Translations under genes and position numbers: made by a program | From: Clostridia bacterium | GTDB taxonomy: Bacteria; Bacillota; Clostridia; Clostridiales; Clostridiaceae | Direction: 5' to 3' | Assembly: GCA_012523855.1 (NCBI GenBank) | Contig: JAAYTB010000159.1 | Span: forward strand, 1 to 64,000 | DNA length: 64,000 nucleotides | Shown here: positions 36,020 through 46,243 of the stretch, one piece after another | How positions within the stretch are numbered: position 1 is the first letter of the stretch | Layout: each line of letters opens with the position of its first letter | The notes under the pieces: model-generated | What the model was told of the DNA's origin: nothing | Seen by the model: the letters and a program-made list of their open reading frames with translations, nothing else | The model's database searches: none

Positions 36020-36530
36020 AGTATTAGGAGCTGTATTAATAGTAGCTGCCTCTACTTTTATAGGCTTTATGATTGCAGAGTTTACTAGAAAGCGGCTCTT
36101 GCAACTAAAAGAATTAGAAGGAGCTTTAATTCAACTTGAAAATGAAATTTTATATACAAGGACAGCCTTGCCAGAAGCTTGCCTTTATGTGTCCTTTAAA
36201 AGTAAGTATCCAATAAATACTGTGTTTGAAAGAGTGTCAAATTTACTGCAGGAAAATAGAACAGACTCAGTTTATGATGCCTTTTATAAGACATTAGAGG
36301 AAAATATTGAGGGCTTGTATGTAGCTAAAGAAGATAAGGATATATTATTAGATCTGGCCAAGGCATTAGGAGAGTCAGATTTAGAAGGCCATAAAAAAGT
36401 TTTTAATTTGGCGGAACATAATCTAAAGACAAGGATACAGTCCCTAGAGGGAAATGTGGACAAGAATATTAAGATGTATAGATATTTAGGATTTTCCTTA
36501 GGCGCAGCTGTAGCTATTTTACTAGTTTAA
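36012..36530 (+). CDS. spoIIIAB: Stage III sporulation protein SpoIIIAB
   Basis: A 172-residue protein with GspF-like features: N-terminal membrane segment (VLGAVLIVAASTFIGFMIAE), cytoplasmic helical region (LENEILYTRTALPEA, LGESDLEGHKKVF) and C-terminal segment (YLGFSLGAAVAILLV). Platform component of the channel. ATG 36012 lies 7 bases after GGAGG; an earlier in-frame start at 35973 would lie inside spoIIIAA. Confidence 0.95.
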   Translation: MIKVLGAVLIVAASTFIGFMIAEFTRKRLLQLKELEGALIQLENEILYTRTALPEACLYVSFKSKYPINTVFERVSNLLQENRTDSVYDAFYKTLEENIEGLYVAKEDKDILLDLAKALGESDLEGHKKVFNLAEHNLKTRIQSLEGNVDKNIKMYRYLGFSLGAAVAILLV

Positions 36531-36545
36531 TGGAGGTATGGTGGG

Positions 36546-36743
36546 ATGTTGGATATTTCATTGTTGTTTAAGATAGGTGCTACCGGGGTAGTATTGATAG
36601 TTTTGGATAAGGTGTTAAAAAGCAATGGCAAGGATGATATTGCTGCAATAACTAATTTAGCAGGTATAGTAATCATCCTAATGATGGTTATTAATTTAAT
36701 AGCAAAACTCTTCAATGAAGTAAAAGTTATGTTCCAATTGTAG
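36546..36743 (+). CDS. spoIIIAC: Stage III sporulation protein SpoIIIAC
   Basis: A 65-residue protein with two membrane segments (residues 3-21 and 31-55) and the conserved LFKIGATGVVLIVLDKVLKS. Small membrane part of the SpoIIIA complex. GGAGG lies upstream. Nine bases separate it from spoIIIAD. Confidence 0.95.
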   Translation: MLDISLLFKIGATGVVLIVLDKVLKSNGKDDIAAITNLAGIVIILMMVINLIAKLFNEVKVMFQL

Positions 36744-36751
36744 GTGATGAT

Positions 36752-37135
36752 ATGGAAATAATAAAGATAGTTGCTTTTGCTTTTGTAGCCTTGTTCATTG
36801 TTTTGATATTTAAAGACAGGCGAAATGATATTGCAGTACAAATAAGTATAGTGGCAGGATTATCAATATTCCTCTTTATGCTATCGAAAATTACTGCTGT
36901 ACTTCAGTTTTTAGAACAATTGGCTACAAAGGCTAATATAGATTTTATTTATTTGAATACAGTTTTAAAAATATTAGGCATTGCTTATTTGGCCTCCTTC
37001 TGTAGTGAAATATGCAGGGATGCTGGTGAAAATAGCTTGGCATCAAAAGTGGAGTTTTCAGGTAAGATACTAATTTTAGTATTAGCTATACCAATACTTA
37101 TGGCTGTATTACAGTCAATTCTAAAGATAATGTAG
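36752..37135 (+). CDS. spoIIIAD: Stage III sporulation protein SpoIIIAD
   Basis: A 127-residue membrane protein with four hydrophobic segments. Family marks: MEIIKIVAFAFVALF, LATKANIDFIYLNTVLKILGIAYLASFCSEICRDAGE (residues about 50-90). It is a membrane component of the SpoIIIA channel. Confidence 0.95.
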   Translation: MEIIKIVAFAFVALFIVLIFKDRRNDIAVQISIVAGLSIFLFMLSKITAVLQFLEQLATKANIDFIYLNTVLKILGIAYLASFCSEICRDAGENSLASKVEFSGKILILVLAIPILMAVLQSILKIM

Positions 37136-37143
37136 GTGAAAAA

Positions 37144-38295
37144 ATGAAAAAAGTAATAGTAATCTTAACATTTATATTTATTCTCACCGCTCCTAAAAAG
37201 GTTTTGGCAGATGAGGGGCAAGGAATAAGTATAAATGAGGAAGAGAAAATAGAAAGCTTATACAACTATATAACTAACATGAAGAGTAAGTATGAGATTT
37301 TAAACGACTTAGATGTTAGAGAATTTGTAGATAATTTTATACAGACTGGTGATGGTGGAGTATCAAATGAAGATATTTATAAGGTGATACTTACATATTT
37401 ATTTAAAGAGCTAGCAGCATCGGCAAAATTAATGATAATAATTGTGATAATTGCCGTAGTGGCTGCTTTACTCCATAATCTTCAGACAGCTTTTAGCAAT
37501 GAAGGACTTTCTAATATAGCCTATTTTGCTTGTTATTCAGTGCTTATTATTGTAGTTTCCAACAGTTTTATTTTAGGCTTGAATTTGGCAAAAGATACAA
37601 TTCAACAGATGACGGATTTTATGACTGCTTTAGTGCCTGTGCTTATAATGCTGGTTGTCAGTGTAGGTGGAGTTACGGAAGCGGCCGTTATGAATCCTAT
37701 AATCGTATCAGGAGTTATTGTTGCTGCTAGAATTTATACTACTGTAATAATCCCTTTAATTCTAATAGGCTTTATAATGCAGTTTGTTAATAATATATCC
37801 GATGATTATAAAATAAGTAAGTTAACAAAGTTAATTAATCAATGGGCTCTGTGGATACAAGGGATAATAATGACAATATTTATTGCTATTTTAACTATTA
37901 GAGGAATTACTGCCACCACTATAGACCAAGTAACGGTAAAAACAGCTAAGTTTGCAGTGGATAACTTTGTGCCTATTGTAGGAAAGTGCTTATCTGATGC
38001 CATTTCATCAGTGGCAGGTTACTCAATATTATTAAAGAATTCCCTGTCTGCTCTTGGGTTAATAATAATAATTTTGATTATGGCACTTCCTATTCTAAAA
38101 GTTTTTATTTTAGCTATGATGTATAAATTTACTGCGGCTATGATTGAGCCTATTAGTGATAAAAAATTTGTAAACTGTATCACTAACGCTGGTGATTCTT
38201 TGATATTAATAGCTTCTTGTTTGGTTTCAGTTTCAGTAATTTTCTTTATTATGATTTCTATATTGGCATCAGCAGGAAAGGTAATAATGGGGTGA
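37144..38295 (+). CDS. spoIIIAE: Stage III sporulation protein SpoIIIAE
   Basis: A 383-residue membrane protein with N-terminal signal sequence (MKKVIVILTFIFILTAPKK, cleavage near ADEG) and about seven later hydrophobic segments; SVGGVTEAAVMNPIIV and IKGITATTIDQVTVKTAK-like RGITATTIDQVTVKTAKF are typical. Largest membrane protein of the SpoIIIA complex. Nine bases after spoIIIAD. Confidence 0.95.
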   Translation: MKKVIVILTFIFILTAPKKVLADEGQGISINEEEKIESLYNYITNMKSKYEILNDLDVREFVDNFIQTGDGGVSNEDIYKVILTYLFKELAASAKLMIIIVIIAVVAALLHNLQTAFSNEGLSNIAYFACYSVLIIVVSNSFILGLNLAKDTIQQMTDFMTALVPVLIMLVVSVGGVTEAAVMNPIIVSGVIVAARIYTTVIIPLILIGFIMQFVNNISDDYKISKLTKLINQWALWIQGIIMTIFIAILTIRGITATTIDQVTVKTAKFAVDNFVPIVGKCLSDAISSVAGYSILLKNSLSALGLIIIILIMALPILKVFILAMMYKFTAAMIEPISDKKFVNCITNAGDSLILIASCLVSVSVIFFIMISILASAGKVIMG

Positions 38296-38332
38296 TTTGA
38301 TAAATGATTATTAGGGGAATAGGTGAGATAGG

Positions 38333-38920
38333 GTGGAAGGACTAAGGATATGGGTTGTTAACATTTGTACTACAGTTTTCTTTATAACTGCTGTAGAAAT
38401 GATACTTCCTGATAATAATTTGAAAAAGTATGCTAAATTTGTTTTAGGTTTAATTCTCATGACTGTTATTATAAATCCTCTGGTGAAGTTTCTTAACCAA
38501 GGCTCTGAAATAACAACCTTTATAGACAAGACTTGTTCAGTTATGGAAGATCAGTTCCCACATGATAATAAAGATTTAAGAGAGAAGAGTATTAATAATA
38601 CTCTAGAGGTGTTCAAAATGAATTTAGAAAAAACCTGTGAGGATAAATTGAAAGAAAAGTATCCGAAGTCTGTTAGTGAAGTAAAGGCTGAAGTAGATTA
38701 TGATTCAGAGGCTGAACAGTATGTTGTAAAAAGCGTTAAAGTAGGTATTAATAAGGGGCTGGTTAAAAAAATTGAGAATATAGATATTAGTACAAGTACT
38801 AATAGTGTAAAAGAAAGTATGGATTACAGCGAAGCTGGTATGGAGGTTAAAAGTTACATTAGTAACTTATTAGATCTTCCAGAGAATAAAGTAACAGTAT
38901 ATAGGTTAGATAAACAATAG
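38333..38920 (+). CDS. spoIIIAF: Stage III sporulation protein SpoIIIAF
   Basis: A 195-residue protein: two N-terminal membrane segments (about 6-24 and 33-50, with MILPDNNLKKYAKFVLGL between), then a soluble domain with a ring-building-like fold (CEDKLKEKYPKSVSEVKAEVDYD). GTG start; AGGTGAGATAGG lies upstream. It is a conserved SpoIIIA component. Confidence 0.93.
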   Translation: MEGLRIWVVNICTTVFFITAVEMILPDNNLKKYAKFVLGLILMTVIINPLVKFLNQGSEITTFIDKTCSVMEDQFPHDNKDLREKSINNTLEVFKMNLEKTCEDKLKEKYPKSVSEVKAEVDYDSEAEQYVVKSVKVGINKGLVKKIENIDISTSTNSVKESMDYSEAGMEVKSYISNLLDLPENKVTVYRLDKQ

Positions 38921-38953
38921 ACCTAATCTATTAATTAATAGGAGGAGATAGAA

Positions 38954-39547
38954 ATGAACTCAAATAAGTTGGTGGAATATATAAATAAACTGACTTCTAA
39001 GAAAAATCTGTACAATCTCATTGTGGTTTTCTTGTTAGGAGTACTGCTGCTGATCATGTCCAACTTTTTCAAGGGACAGCCTACCGTTGCTGTTAATACT
39101 TCAGCAGATCTTGAAGAAAATAAAAGCAAATCAGGTGAAGAGTTTGAACTATCAGCTACAGAGGAAAAGTTAAAAACCGAGTTGAAGGCTATGCTGTCTC
39201 AGATTAAAGGAATTGGGAAAGTGGACTTAATGATAAATTTTGAATGTAGCGAAGAGTACATACCGGCAGAGGAAAAAAACACTAGTAAGAGCATTACTAA
39301 TGAAAAAGACAATGAAGGAGGTGAAAGAAAGATTACTCAAGATACAGATGGAACAAAAATAGTTGTTTCTACTGATGGAAATGTTACTAAACCAGTAATG
39401 TTAAAAAAAATAAATCCAAAGGTTGAAGGAGTTATTATAGTAGCAGAAGGGGCAGAAGATGAAAAAATAAAGAAAGATATTGTACTAGCTGTATCTAGTT
39501 TGTTTGGAATTCCAAACTATAAAATACAGGTATTTACAATGAATTAA
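38954..39547 (+). CDS. spoIIIAG: Stage III sporulation protein SpoIIIAG
   Basis: A 197-residue protein with one membrane segment (YNLIVVFLLGVLLLIMSNFF) and a C-terminal ring-building domain (LKAMLSQIKGIGKVDLMINFE .. KVEGVIIVAEGA). In B. subtilis it forms a large oligomeric ring between the two membranes. GGAGGAG precedes the ATG. Confidence 0.95.
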   Translation: MNSNKLVEYINKLTSKKNLYNLIVVFLLGVLLLIMSNFFKGQPTVAVNTSADLEENKSKSGEEFELSATEEKLKTELKAMLSQIKGIGKVDLMINFECSEEYIPAEEKNTSKSITNEKDNEGGERKITQDTDGTKIVVSTDGNVTKPVMLKKINPKVEGVIIVAEGAEDEKIKKDIVLAVSSLFGIPNYKIQVFTMN

Positions 39548-39588
39548 GTGCATATAATTGAATAGTAATATTGATGGGAGGAATGAAA

Positions 39589-40125
39589 TTGAATAAAAAA
39601 CAAGCTGGTATAATTGTTACACTTCTAGCACTAATTGTATGTGCAGGAATATTGGCAGCAAAAGTTAATGGCCCATTAGAGGTGGCAGAAAGTGGTTTTA
39701 ATGAGGAAGGTGGTGTTCTTACTTTTGGTAATGAAAACACCAAAACAAATGAAACAAGCGAAACAAGTTCTAGTAGCTTTTTTGCTACTGCACACACACA
39801 GAAAGAGCAAACAGATCAGCAATCACTAGCTAATTTAAGATCTGTAGTTGACGATGAAGGTTTGTCAGAAGAGCAAAAGGCTGTTGCAACAGAGAAATAT
39901 TCTAAAATGGTAGTGGCTCAAGACCATGAGAAAAAGATAGCACAGCATCTCAAAGGAAGAGGATATGACGATGTAATATGTTATTTAGAAAATGATTATA
40001 CTAAAGCAAGAGTTATTCTTAAGACTGATAAGGAAGAGTTATCAGAAACTGATGGTAAGGTTATAAGGGATATAGTACAAAGTGTAGCAAAAGTAAGTGA
40101 TGTTGAAGTTGAATTACGACAATAA
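39589..40125 (+). CDS. spoIIIAH: Stage III sporulation protein SpoIIIAH
   Basis: A 178-residue protein with membrane segment (AGIIVTLLALIVCAGIL), a Ser/Thr/Glu-rich linker, and a C-terminal ring-building domain (ATEKYSKMVVAQDHEKKIAQ .. VSDVEVELRQ) that binds the forespore protein SpoIIQ in B. subtilis. TTG 39589 is chosen, 7 bases after GGGAGG (39576-39581); the ATG at 39583 touches that site. Last gene of the spoIIIA operon. Confidence 0.93.
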   Translation: MNKKQAGIIVTLLALIVCAGILAAKVNGPLEVAESGFNEEGGVLTFGNENTKTNETSETSSSSFFATAHTQKEQTDQQSLANLRSVVDDEGLSEEQKAVATEKYSKMVVAQDHEKKIAQHLKGRGYDDVICYLENDYTKARVILKTDKEELSETDGKVIRDIVQSVAKVSDVEVELRQ

Positions 40126-40128
40126 TAT

Positions 40129-40157
40129 TTGTAAAATATTATTGCCTTTGATATAAT
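40129..40157 (+). promoter_or_regulatory. Sigma-A promoter for the Asp23-family gene
   Basis: TTGTAA (40129-40134), 17-base spacer, TATAAT (40152-40157), 47 bases before the gene. Confidence 0.75.
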
Positions 40158-40204
40158 ATACATAAGATTGAATATTGCCTAGTGCAAGTTAAGGAGGAGC
40201 AATT

Positions 40205-40597
40205 ATGGATGAGAATATAAACACTTCAGTGAATATGGGAATCGTAAAAATATCTGACGACGTAGTAAGCGTTATTGCAGGTTTGGCTGCAGCAGAGGTA
40301 AAGGGTATAACTGGTATGAGTACTGGTTTAGCTGGAGGAATAACACAAATTTTAGGCGGAAAAAAGAATCCTTCAAAAGGTATTAAGGTAACTGTAGGAG
40401 AAGATAGTGCTTCCATAGACATAGTTGTGGGAGTAGAGTATGGAGTAAAGATACCTGAAATTGCAAAAGTTGTTCAAGACAATGTAAAAAAGGCAGTAGA
40501 GACAATGACAGGACTAAAGGTGTCTGCAGTGAACATATTTGTGCAAAATGTTATCGTTCCAAAAATTGAGAGCGGTAAAGATCTAATGGAAGAATAA
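40205..40597 (+). CDS. Asp23/Gls24 family envelope stress protein (YqhY-like)
   Basis: A 130-residue protein: NMGIVKISDDVVSVIAGLAAAEVKGI and SIDIVVGVEYGVKIPEIAK are the Asp23/DUF322 family marks. It matches YqhY, which in B. subtilis lies near nusB-folD as here. Homologues affect fatty-acid synthesis or envelope stress; role here is unproven. AAGGAGGAG lies before the ATG. A terminator follows. Confidence 0.93.
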   Translation: MDENINTSVNMGIVKISDDVVSVIAGLAAAEVKGITGMSTGLAGGITQILGGKKNPSKGIKVTVGEDSASIDIVVGVEYGVKIPEIAKVVQDNVKKAVETMTGLKVSAVNIFVQNVIVPKIESGKDLMEE

Positions 40598-40603
40598 AGG
40601 GAT

Positions 40604-40633
40604 ACCCTCTGTTTTAATTCAGAGGGTTTTTCT
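40604..40633 (+). terminator. Terminator after the Asp23-family gene
   Basis: ACCCTCTG (40604-40611) pairs with CAGAGGGT (40620-40627), followed by TTTTCT. Confidence 0.9.
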
Positions 40634-40735
40634 ATGTTTTTTTATAATTATTTATTATTTTAAAAAAATAGTGTATATTTTTTTAAAATAATAGTTGATA
40701 ATAGAATAAGATTAAAAATTTTGGAGGATGAAATT

Positions 40736-41149
40736 GTGAATAGAAGATTATCAAGAGAAGAAGCTGTAAAATTGATATATCAAATATCTATTAATAAATA
40801 TGCTTCTCAAGAAGCTATAGAAAATTATTTTGACCAATATGAAGGCGACCTAGAGGAAGTTGATATGGAATATGTTAAGTCTATAGTTGAAGGAGTAAGT
40901 AATAATATTAATAGGATAGACGAGATAATTGAAAAACATTTGATAAACTGGAAGGTGAACAGAATATCGAAAATTAATTTGGCCTTATTGAGGTGTAGCG
41001 TTTATGAAATATTAAAGGATAAGGAAACTTCAGCAGCAGTATTTATTAATGAGGCTATAGAGATAGCGAAAAAATACTCGGAGGATAAATCTGTAGCCTT
41101 TATAAATGGAGTTTTGGATAGAATAGCAAAAAGTCAAGTTGATTTTTAG
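40736..41149 (+). CDS. nusB: Transcription antitermination factor NusB
   Basis: A 137-residue all-helical protein: RRLSREEAVKLIYQ at the N-terminus, then INLALLRCSVYEIL and AVFINEAIEIAKKYSEDKS, the usual RNA-binding NusB signature. It joins NusE in rRNA antitermination. GTG 40736 is chosen, 8 bases after GGAGG (40723-40727); a TTG at 40721 precedes that site. First gene of the nusB-recN run. Confidence 0.96.
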   Translation: MNRRLSREEAVKLIYQISINKYASQEAIENYFDQYEGDLEEVDMEYVKSIVEGVSNNINRIDEIIEKHLINWKVNRISKINLALLRCSVYEILKDKETSAAVFINEAIEIAKKYSEDKSVAFINGVLDRIAKSQVDF

Positions 41150-41160
41150 GAGGTGTTTTT

Positions 41161-42009
41161 GTGGGGGTAAGAATTGATGGGAAAGCTTTAGCGGCTACAT
41201 ATAAGGAGAATATTAAAGATTTTACAGATTCTCTTTTAAAAGAAGGGAAGAGGCTACCTTGTATTGCGGCCATTATAGTCGGTGAAGATGGAGGATCCCA
41301 TTATTATTTAAACAATGTGAAAAAATTATGTTCACAGCTAGGTGTTGCTATAGATGAATATTTAGAAAAGGATAGCATAAAGGAAGAGGAGCTTTGTAAA
41401 CTGATTGCTAAGCTTAACCATGATGACAAGGTTGATGGTATTATGCTTTTTCTGCCTTTGCCTAAGCACATTGATGAAAAAAAAGTAACTTCACTAATAT
41501 CCTATGAAAAAGATATAGATTGCTTAACAGATGTAAATAATGGTAAATTTTACAAGGGAGAGTCTAGTTTCGTACCTTGTACACCATTGAGCGTATTAAA
41601 TTTAATTAAGAGTACTGGAGTAAAGCTTCCAGGAAAAAGGGCTGTAGTTATAGGAAGAAGTAACATAGTTGGAAAACCAGTTTCTCAGTTGTTGCTAAAT
41701 GAAAATTGTACTGTTACCATATGTCATTCGAAAACTGAGAATTTGAAGGGAATATGTAGTGAAGCAGATATATTGATTTCAGCCATAGGTAGGCCCTTAA
41801 TGATTAATGAGGAATTCGTAAAAGAAGGGGCTATAGTAATAGATGTTGGAACAACATCAGTAAATGGGAAAATTACTGGAGATGTACAATATGACAAGGT
41901 TATTAATAAAGCTGCCTTTGTAACACCAGTCCCCGGTGGTGTGGGAGCATTGACCACTACTATGCTTATAAAAAATGTATGTGAGGCTTATGAAAAAAAT
42001 GTATATTAA
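41161..42009 (+). CDS. folD: Bifunctional methylene-THF dehydrogenase/cyclohydrolase FolD
   Basis: A 282-residue enzyme interconverting 5,10-methylene-, methenyl- and formyl-tetrahydrofolate. It has [13 protein letters not shown] with the active lysine region, [16 protein letters not shown] near 90, the NADP site [18 protein letters not shown] near 165, and [15 protein letters not shown] at the end. GTG start after GGAGGTG. The end overlaps the likely xseA start by 20 bases. Confidence 0.97.
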   Translation: MGVRIDGKALAATYKENIKDFTDSLLKEGKRLPCIAAIIVGEDGGSHYYLNNVKKLCSQLGVAIDEYLEKDSIKEEELCKLIAKLNHDDKVDGIMLFLPLPKHIDEKKVTSLISYEKDIDCLTDVNNGKFYKGESSFVPCTPLSVLNLIKSTGVKLPGKRAVVIGRSNIVGKPVSQLLLNENCTVTICHSKTENLKGICSEADILISAIGRPLMINEEFVKEGAIVIDVGTTSVNGKITGDVQYDKVINKAAFVTPVPGGVGALTTTMLIKNVCEAYEKNVY

Positions 42010-43201
42010 AACACTGACTGTTAGCGCTCTTAATAATTATATAAAAAAGGTCATGGATAATGATTACATACTAAACAATGTTCATGTAAAAGGGGAAATT
42101 TCAAATTTAAAGATACATAATAGTGGCCACATTTACTTTAGTTTAAAAGATGAATTTGGAAAAATTAATGGAGTAATGTTTAGAAGTGATGCAGAAAACT
42201 TAAAGTTTATACCTGAGAATGGTATGGATGTTGAAGTTACAGGGAGGGTATCCCTATATCTTAAGGAGGGAAACTATCAACTTTACTGCAATAAAATGGA
42301 GAGAATAGGTGTAGGGGATCTATATGTAGCCTTCTTGAAACTGAAAGAAAAGTTGGAAAAAGAAGGTTTGTTTGACGAGGGCAGAAAGAAGGCTATACCT
42401 GCTTTTCCTAGAAGAATAGCTGTAATTACTTCGCCAACTGGAGCAGCAATTAGAGATATAATTAATGTGGCTAAAAGAAGAAATAAAAATTGCGATATAT
42501 TAATATATCCTGCTCTTGTGCAAGGTAAAGCTGCTAGCCAAGAGATAATAGAGGGTATAGAGTATTTAAATACTCTTGAGAATGTTGATACTATAATTAT
42601 TGCCAGAGGCGGTGGTTCCATAGAGGAATTATGGTCTTTCAATGACGAAGAGTTAGCCTACGCCGTATACAATTCAAAGAAGCCTATAATTTCAGGAGTA
42701 GGTCATGAAACAGATTTTACAATTATCGATTTTGTAAGTGACCGAAGAGCTCCAACACCTTCTGCTGCTGCTGAAATCGCAGTACCTTCCTTTGTGGAAA
42801 TGGAAGAAAGAATTGGAGTACTAAGAACATTGCTCAATAACAATATATATAATACAATTAATAGTAAAAGCAATGGGTTAGAAAGATTAAGAAGTAGGCT
42901 AAAGTTAAATAGTCCTATCAATGAAATAGTAAATTCCTATAATCACATAGACAACTTAAGGAACAGTTTATGTCATCATATGAAATTAAATTTAGAAGTT
43001 AAAAAGGAGCAGCTTAAGAAAAATTATGCATTATTAGCTGCCTACAATCCATTAAATATATTAAATAAAGGTTATTCTGTAATACAGGATAAGGAAAATA
43101 ATGTTATAAGCACTATAGAGGTATTAAAAAAGCAAGAAAAGTTGAATATCCTTTTAAAGGATGGCAAAATAGAAGCAAAGGTTAGCTTTGAAGGAGAATA
43201 G
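41990..43201 (+). CDS. xseA: Exodeoxyribonuclease VII large subunit XseA
   Basis: A 403-residue protein: N-terminal OB-fold ([22 protein letters not shown]), then the catalytic region with [32 protein letters not shown] and [28 protein letters not shown], and a C-terminal [14 protein letters not shown]. It degrades single-stranded DNA with XseB. ATG 41990 follows GTGAGG; ATG 41999 and 41975 are alternatives. Confidence 0.96.
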   Translation: MKKMYIKTLTVSALNNYIKKVMDNDYILNNVHVKGEISNLKIHNSGHIYFSLKDEFGKINGVMFRSDAENLKFIPENGMDVEVTGRVSLYLKEGNYQLYCNKMERIGVGDLYVAFLKLKEKLEKEGLFDEGRKKAIPAFPRRIAVITSPTGAAIRDIINVAKRRNKNCDILIYPALVQGKAASQEIIEGIEYLNTLENVDTIIIARGGGSIEELWSFNDEELAYAVYNSKKPIISGVGHETDFTIIDFVSDRRAPTPSAAAEIAVPSFVEMEERIGVLRTLLNNNIYNTINSKSNGLERLRSRLKLNSPINEIVNSYNHIDNLRNSLCHHMKLNLEVKKEQLKKNYALLAAYNPLNILNKGYSVIQDKENNVISTIEVLKKQEKLNILLKDGKIEAKVSFEGE

Positions 43202-43202
43202 T

Positions 43203-43427
43203 ATGGTGAAGAAAAAAGAAAGTTATGAAGATTTATTATTGAAACTGGAAGGTATTATAGCTAAAATGGAAACTGGAGATTTATCTTTAGATGAATCTAT
43301 TAAATATTATGAAGAAGGTATGAAAGCTTGTAATAGCCTATATAAAATATTAAATGAAGCAGAAGGCAAAATAAAGCTTTTAAGTAATGGAGAAGAAATA
43401 GATTTTGTTAGTGAGGAGAAAGTATGA
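43203..43427 (+). CDS. xseB: Exodeoxyribonuclease VII small subunit XseB
   Basis: A 74-residue helical protein with the family phrase SYEDLLLKLEGIIAKMETGD and LSLDESIKYYEEGMKAC. Stabilises XseA. ATG 43203 lies after GAAGGAGAA, one base after the xseA stop. It overlaps ispA by 4 bases (ATGA). Confidence 0.96.
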   Translation: MVKKKESYEDLLLKLEGIIAKMETGDLSLDESIKYYEEGMKACNSLYKILNEAEGKIKLLSNGEEIDFVSEEKV

Positions 43428-44293
43428 TACTAGAAGATTTAAAAAATGATATCAGCCAATGGTTAAAAGATTATTATATAGATAAAAATAATTACAATTC
43501 ATTAATTTATGAGGCCATGACTTACAGTTTATCTGTAGGAGGAAAAAGAATTAGACCAATTCTTTTAATGCTTACTTATGGTTTGTATAAAGAAAACCAT
43601 AAAGATGTAATTGAAATGGCGGCGGCTATAGAAATGATTCATACTTATTCTCTAATACATGATGATCTGCCTAGTATGGATAATGATGATTTAAGAAGAG
43701 GAAAGCCCACTTGTCATAAGGTTTATGGGGAAGGAATAGCTATTTTAGCTGGTGATGCTTTATTAAATGAGGCTGCAAGCATACTGGTAAAGTACGCTGT
43801 AAAAAATGGAGAAAGAGCACTAAGGGCGGCGGATATCATTCTTGAAGCCAGTGGTCCTGAAGGGATGATAGGCGGTCAAATTGTTGATATATTAAGTGAG
43901 AATAAGAAGATAGACTTTGATCAACTAAATTATATACATAAAAACAAGACAGGGGCCTTAATAAAGGCTGCAATCCAGGCAGGAGCCATTATGGGTGGTG
44001 CTGATGAAAATGAAGTGGAAGTTTTGACTAATTATGGTGAAAAGCTAGGTTTGGCTTTTCAAGTTAAGGATGATATTTTAGATGTTATTGGAGAAGCTAA
44101 TGTTTTAGGTAAAAGGATAAATAGTGATTTAGAAAATAATAAAACCACATATGTTACTGAATATGGCTTAGAAAAGTGCAAGAAAATTTGTAGTGATTTA
44201 ACTTCTGAATGTATTAGTTTATTAGATAAATTGAATTTAAATACTGTAGAATTAAAAAAGCTAACTAATTTTCTTTTGAATAGAGAATACTAA
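43424..44293 (+). CDS. ispA: Farnesyl diphosphate synthase (IspA)
   Basis: A 289-residue trans-prenyltransferase. The first aspartate motif DDLPSMDNDDLRRGKPTCH is near residue 83 and the second is QVKDDILD near 222; GGKRIRPIL near 38 binds diphosphate. It condenses IPP with DMAPP/GPP to farnesyl diphosphate, feeding undecaprenyl carrier synthesis. ATGA overlap with xseB, then dxs 63 bases downstream. Confidence 0.95.
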   Translation: MILEDLKNDISQWLKDYYIDKNNYNSLIYEAMTYSLSVGGKRIRPILLMLTYGLYKENHKDVIEMAAAIEMIHTYSLIHDDLPSMDNDDLRRGKPTCHKVYGEGIAILAGDALLNEAASILVKYAVKNGERALRAADIILEASGPEGMIGGQIVDILSENKKIDFDQLNYIHKNKTGALIKAAIQAGAIMGGADENEVEVLTNYGEKLGLAFQVKDDILDVIGEANVLGKRINSDLENNKTTYVTEYGLEKCKKICSDLTSECISLLDKLNLNTVELKKLTNFLLNREY

Positions 44294-44356
44294 AACTATT
44301 ATTAAGGTTTGCAAGAATGAGTTTCTAATTTAAAAAACGAGAAGGAAGATTTGGAA

Positions 44357-46243
44357 ATGTATAAAGTACTTGGAAGGTTTGATGAGCCTACTGCAATTCA
44401 AAAAATGACTTTGGCAGAACTAGAAATACTAAGCGAGGAAATTAGGTCTTTTTTGATAGATAAGGTATCAAAGACTGGGGGACACTTAGCTTCAAATCTT
44501 GGAGTAGTGGAATTAACAATAAGTTTATATAATGTTTTCGATTTTAAAAAAGATAGACTGATATGGGATGTAGGACATCAATCCTATGTGCATAAAGTTT
44601 TAACTGGTCGCATGGAAGCTTTTGATACACTAAGGCAATATGGTGGGTTAAGTGGCTTTCCTAAGCCAGAGGAGAGTACTTATGATATGTTTATAACTGG
44701 ACATAGCAGTACATCAATTTCTGCAGCTTTAGGTATGGCTAGAGTTAGAGATTTGAAAAAAGCAGATTACTGTATTGTGTCAGTTATAGGAGATGGAGCC
44801 TTAACTGGTGGCATGGCTATGGAAGCTCTTAATGATGTAGGTGATAGGAAAACTAAAATAATTATCGTATTGAATGATAATCAGATGTCCATCGCTAATA
44901 ATGTAGGGGGAATATCTACCTACCTCAGTCAATTAAGAGTAGGACCAAGTTATACTCGATTAAAGAATGAGTTTAACTCTACCTTGTTAAAAAGTAGCCT
45001 AGGTAAAGGTGTAGTGAATGGTATTAATAAGATTAAAGATAGTATAAAGCAGTTTATAGTGCCTGGAATGCTTTTTGAGGAGATGGGTTTAACCTATTTA
45101 GGTCCAATAGATGGACATAATATTAAAGAAGTAAGTAAGGTACTAGCTTTAGCAAAAAATACCGATGGACCAGTTATAATCCATACTATCACTCAAAAAG
45201 GAAAAGGATATGATTTTGCTGAAAAAAATCCTAACAAGTTTCATGGTGTAGGTCCCTTTGATTGTGATAGTGGGGAGATTTGTTTTACTAGTGGTAGTAC
45301 CTACTCTAAGGTTTTTGGTGATGAGCTTGTAAAGATTGCAGAAAAAAACAGGAAAGTAATAGCTCTTACTGCGGCAATGAAGGATGGTACAGGTTTAGTA
45401 GAATTTTCAAAGAAGTTTCAGGATAGATTTTTCGATGTAGGTATAGCTGAACAGCATGCGGTAACTTTGGCAGCAGGTATGGCTAGGGATGGTGCTAAAC
45501 CCGTATTTGCGGTGTACTCAACTTTTTTACAGAGAGCCTATGACCAAATTGTTCATGATGTTTGTATAGGCAAATTACCGGTGGTATTAGCCATTGACAG
45601 AGCTGGAATTGTAGGAGAAGATGGCGAAACTCATCAGGGTATATTTGATTTATCATATTTGTCCCATATACCTAATTTGACTATATTAGCACCTAAGTGT
45701 ACAGAGGAGCTTAGGGTTATGTTAAGGTGGGCTGTAGAGTATTCAGGTCCAGTAGCTATTAGGTATCCAAGAGGTGGAGATGTAAAAGAACTAGACTTAG
45801 AGCCAGTGGGAAAAATAGAGCTGGGTCAATGGGAAGTGCTGAAAAGTGGAGGAGACATAGCAATATTAGCGGTAGGTAAGATGGTTGGCCATGCAATCTT
45901 GGCTGCTAAAATACTTGAGGAGAAGGGTATAGCAGTTTCTGTCATAAATGCTTACTGTGTAAAACCTTTAGACTATAGTTTAATAGATGATTTATGTGAA
46001 AAAGCTTGCAAAATTGTTACTGTGGAAGATAATGTTATCAATGGAGGTTTTGGCTCTTTGGTATTAAGTTATATAAGTAATAAAAATAAAAAAACTGAAG
46101 TTTTAAATTTAGGCTATAAGGATGAATTTGTTGAACAAGGGAGTCCTGAAATATTGTATTCATTGTTTGGTTTAGATCCAGAGGGAATTGCAAAGAATAT
46201 AATGACCAGATTTGATAAAGGAGTTAATGATGAGCAATACTAA
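44357..46243 (+). CDS. dxs: 1-deoxy-D-xylulose-5-phosphate synthase
   Basis: A 628-residue thiamine diphosphate enzyme making DXP from pyruvate and glyceraldehyde 3-phosphate. Marks: [17 protein letters not shown], the ThDP motif [18 protein letters not shown] near 150, [18 protein letters not shown] near 370 and RYPRGG near 470. With ispA it gives the non-mevalonate route. ATG 44357 follows GAAGGA by about 10 bases. It overlaps tlyA by 14 bases. Confidence 0.97.
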   Translation: MYKVLGRFDEPTAIQKMTLAELEILSEEIRSFLIDKVSKTGGHLASNLGVVELTISLYNVFDFKKDRLIWDVGHQSYVHKVLTGRMEAFDTLRQYGGLSGFPKPEESTYDMFITGHSSTSISAALGMARVRDLKKADYCIVSVIGDGALTGGMAMEALNDVGDRKTKIIIVLNDNQMSIANNVGGISTYLSQLRVGPSYTRLKNEFNSTLLKSSLGKGVVNGINKIKDSIKQFIVPGMLFEEMGLTYLGPIDGHNIKEVSKVLALAKNTDGPVIIHTITQKGKGYDFAEKNPNKFHGVGPFDCDSGEICFTSGSTYSKVFGDELVKIAEKNRKVIALTAAMKDGTGLVEFSKKFQDRFFDVGIAEQHAVTLAAGMARDGAKPVFAVYSTFLQRAYDQIVHDVCIGKLPVVLAIDRAGIVGEDGETHQGIFDLSYLSHIPNLTILAPKCTEELRVMLRWAVEYSGPVAIRYPRGGDVKELDLEPVGKIELGQWEVLKSGGDIAILAVGKMVGHAILAAKILEEKGIAVSVINAYCVKPLDYSLIDDLCEKACKIVTVEDNVINGGFGSLVLSYISNKNKKTEVLNLGYKDEFVEQGSPEILYSLFGLDPEGIAKNIMTRFDKGVNDEQY